Below are positions 62,993 through 64,000 of a stretch of 64,000 bases of DNA, in pieces. Source of the stretch: Prostheceraeus crozeri (lineage: Eukaryota > Platyhelminthes > Polycladida > Euryleptidae); NCBI GenBank assembly GCA_907163375.1, contig CAJQUW010016933.1, forward strand, positions 1 to 64,000, given 5' to 3'. Every line of letters starts with the position of its first letter. Positions within the stretch are counted from its first letter, which is position 1. Under the pieces are notes generated by a model. That model searched no databases, was not told the DNA's origin, and saw nothing but the letters and a program-made list of their open reading frames with translations. Made by a program: the position numbers and the translations under genes.

Positions 62993-63279
62993 AGTGACTC
63001 AATTGTTTGGGATTCCCATACAATATTTTACCTGGTATTTTTGGACCTTTTTCAATGAGACTGAAGTGGAATTCTGTGCGACTTTCTATGGGATTCCCTT
63101 GAAATCCATTATGATGTCCCATAGAAATCCCTTTTATTCCCACACCAGTGCAAAAAAACATATAAACGTGTTAAATATCTCTGAGAAACCTTCAAACCCG
63201 TAGAGAAATCACTTGCACTCCCATAGAGACAAATTTCAAAGGTGAATTGAAATAGCCTTCGATTTCCTTAGATAAAATG

Positions 63280-63540
63280 TTGTATCATAGATATGAAAAC
63301 ATTTGTCTCCAATTCAGCTTTATTGAAAAGCACAGAAGCGGATGAATTTTCATTTCACATGTCGGTCTTTTTATACGACAAAGTCAAGGAGTGAAGTGAA
63401 TCGCTCATCAATGTTCACATTAACCCGGACAAACAAATTCAGCTATTGTTTGTTCGAGTGATGTTCAAATAACTCAGCTGGTTTCATTCTGCGAGTCATC
63501 GAGGTCGGAGCTGGAGGTAAGGTGTTTGCTGCCACAACTC
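63280..63540 (-). repeat. Candidate LTR of a second LTR-element fossil
   Basis: On the minus strand a purine-rich tract (GGGGAGGAG, about 63547-63539) is followed by TGTGGCAGC (LTR start), a CGTATAAAAAG TATA-like box (about 63379) and AATAAAG (about 63326), ending near ATACAACA (63280). This order fits the 3' LTR following a pol reading frame. The end is uncertain because the second LTR is outside the window. Confidence 0.4.
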
Positions 63541-63547
63541 CTCCCCG

Positions 63548-63999
63548 TTAGACGAAGTCGTCGAACCTCACCGGTCGTCTCCGCGAACGGTTGCTTCTTC
63601 GGAGCGGTGGTCCCGTTGATGGTGAGTCAAGAGAAGAAGACTCAGGAATTGGAGTTGACTCCAAGGAAGGAGAGCGAGGTCTTGGTGATGCTGGCGCATC
63701 AGTAGGATCCGCAGGAACTGGAGAACTTCTTGGTTGGCCCACTGGCTCACTGACTGCAGGCTGGCTGCTGAAAAAGTCTGAATGTGTAGAGGGTGAAAGT
63801 TGTTGGTGTGTATTGTAGTGCCTTTGAGATGGGACATCCCACTGGGAAAAGATATATGGGTCCCATATGCATTTTGCATATGGATACCATATGTATAAGG
63901 TTCCCGATCTTACCAGCTAAATCCCACATGCATGCCTACACGCTCTAATGCAAAATTACTTCTACCACATACTACTCATAAATTAAAATTGAGCAGTAG
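63548..63999 (-). mobile_element. LTR-element fossil, C-terminal pol tail (continues beyond window)
   Basis: The minus-strand frame 63548-63742 ends in LRRSNRSRRRPVRFDDFV after a proline/serine-rich stretch. A basic RRSxRxRRxPxR tail is common at the extreme C-terminus of Ty3/gypsy-type Pol, and it abuts a polypurine tract and LTR candidate. The part toward 64000 is broken and not assignable. The copy is incomplete within this window. Confidence 0.4.
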
Positions 64000-64000
64000 T

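Overview
The window is eukaryotic, from an invertebrate animal genome. It has split genes with GT-AG introns and matched exon phases, a eukaryotic tRNA-Lys, LINE, Penelope-like, hAT and Ty3/gypsy remnants, and large satellite arrays. The palindrome TAGGCCTA recurs and a DUF4806 gene is present; a marine invertebrate such as an echinoderm or hemichordate would fit, but the sequence alone does not settle the taxon. It is mostly repeat, with few host exons.

Layout. 1-4897 is almost pure poly(A). 4899-16262 is an 11.4 kb imperfect inverted repeat centred near 10550. Each outer end carries the C-terminal part of an IS630/Tc1-mariner-like DDE transposase, and further in there are unrecognised coding-like exons. 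The poly(A) begins exactly where the left arm stops inside the transposase. Together these look like a contig end with a fold-back sequencing or assembly artefact, although a real palindrome is not excluded. 19303-27558 is the best host gene: five exons, consistent phases, 224 aa, ending in a DUF4806 domain. Its first intron holds a LINE fragment and a Penelope GIY-YIG remnant.

27.9-29.0 kb is a Ty3/gypsy fossil whose primer site is a nearly whole tRNA-Gln copy including CCA. 29.6-30.8 kb is a LINE interrupted by a Penelope element with a 12-bp target duplication. 32.8-34.3 kb has a LINE 3' part and a hAT transposase remnant. 36.6-37.4 kb is a 44-bp tandem array with a palindrome in each unit. 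39.47-39.81 kb (minus) is a probable MINDY4-like deubiquitinase exon. 40.17-46.88 kb is a ~101/110-bp satellite carrying a Pol III B-box-like word in every unit. 47.7-47.95 kb is a 60-bp repeat.

49.4-51.6 kb is a foldback-type structure: two opposed arrays of 76-bp repeats around a 361-bp spacer. A tRNA-Lys(UUU) follows at 51857. From 52.8 to 59.3 kb there are MITEs, a possible terminal host exon, two Penelope elements with inverted end copies and target duplications (one with a hAT-like MITE nested in it), and a zinc-finger/reverse-transcriptase retroelement. The right edge (63.3-64.0 kb) has a second LTR-element fossil.

The theme is fold-back DNA: inverted repeats from 40 bp to 11 kb recur across the window and come from several unrelated mechanisms. 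Apart from the DUF4806 gene, the tRNA and two candidate exons, nothing suggests a functional host pathway. All identifications are by eye; none was checked by a database search.
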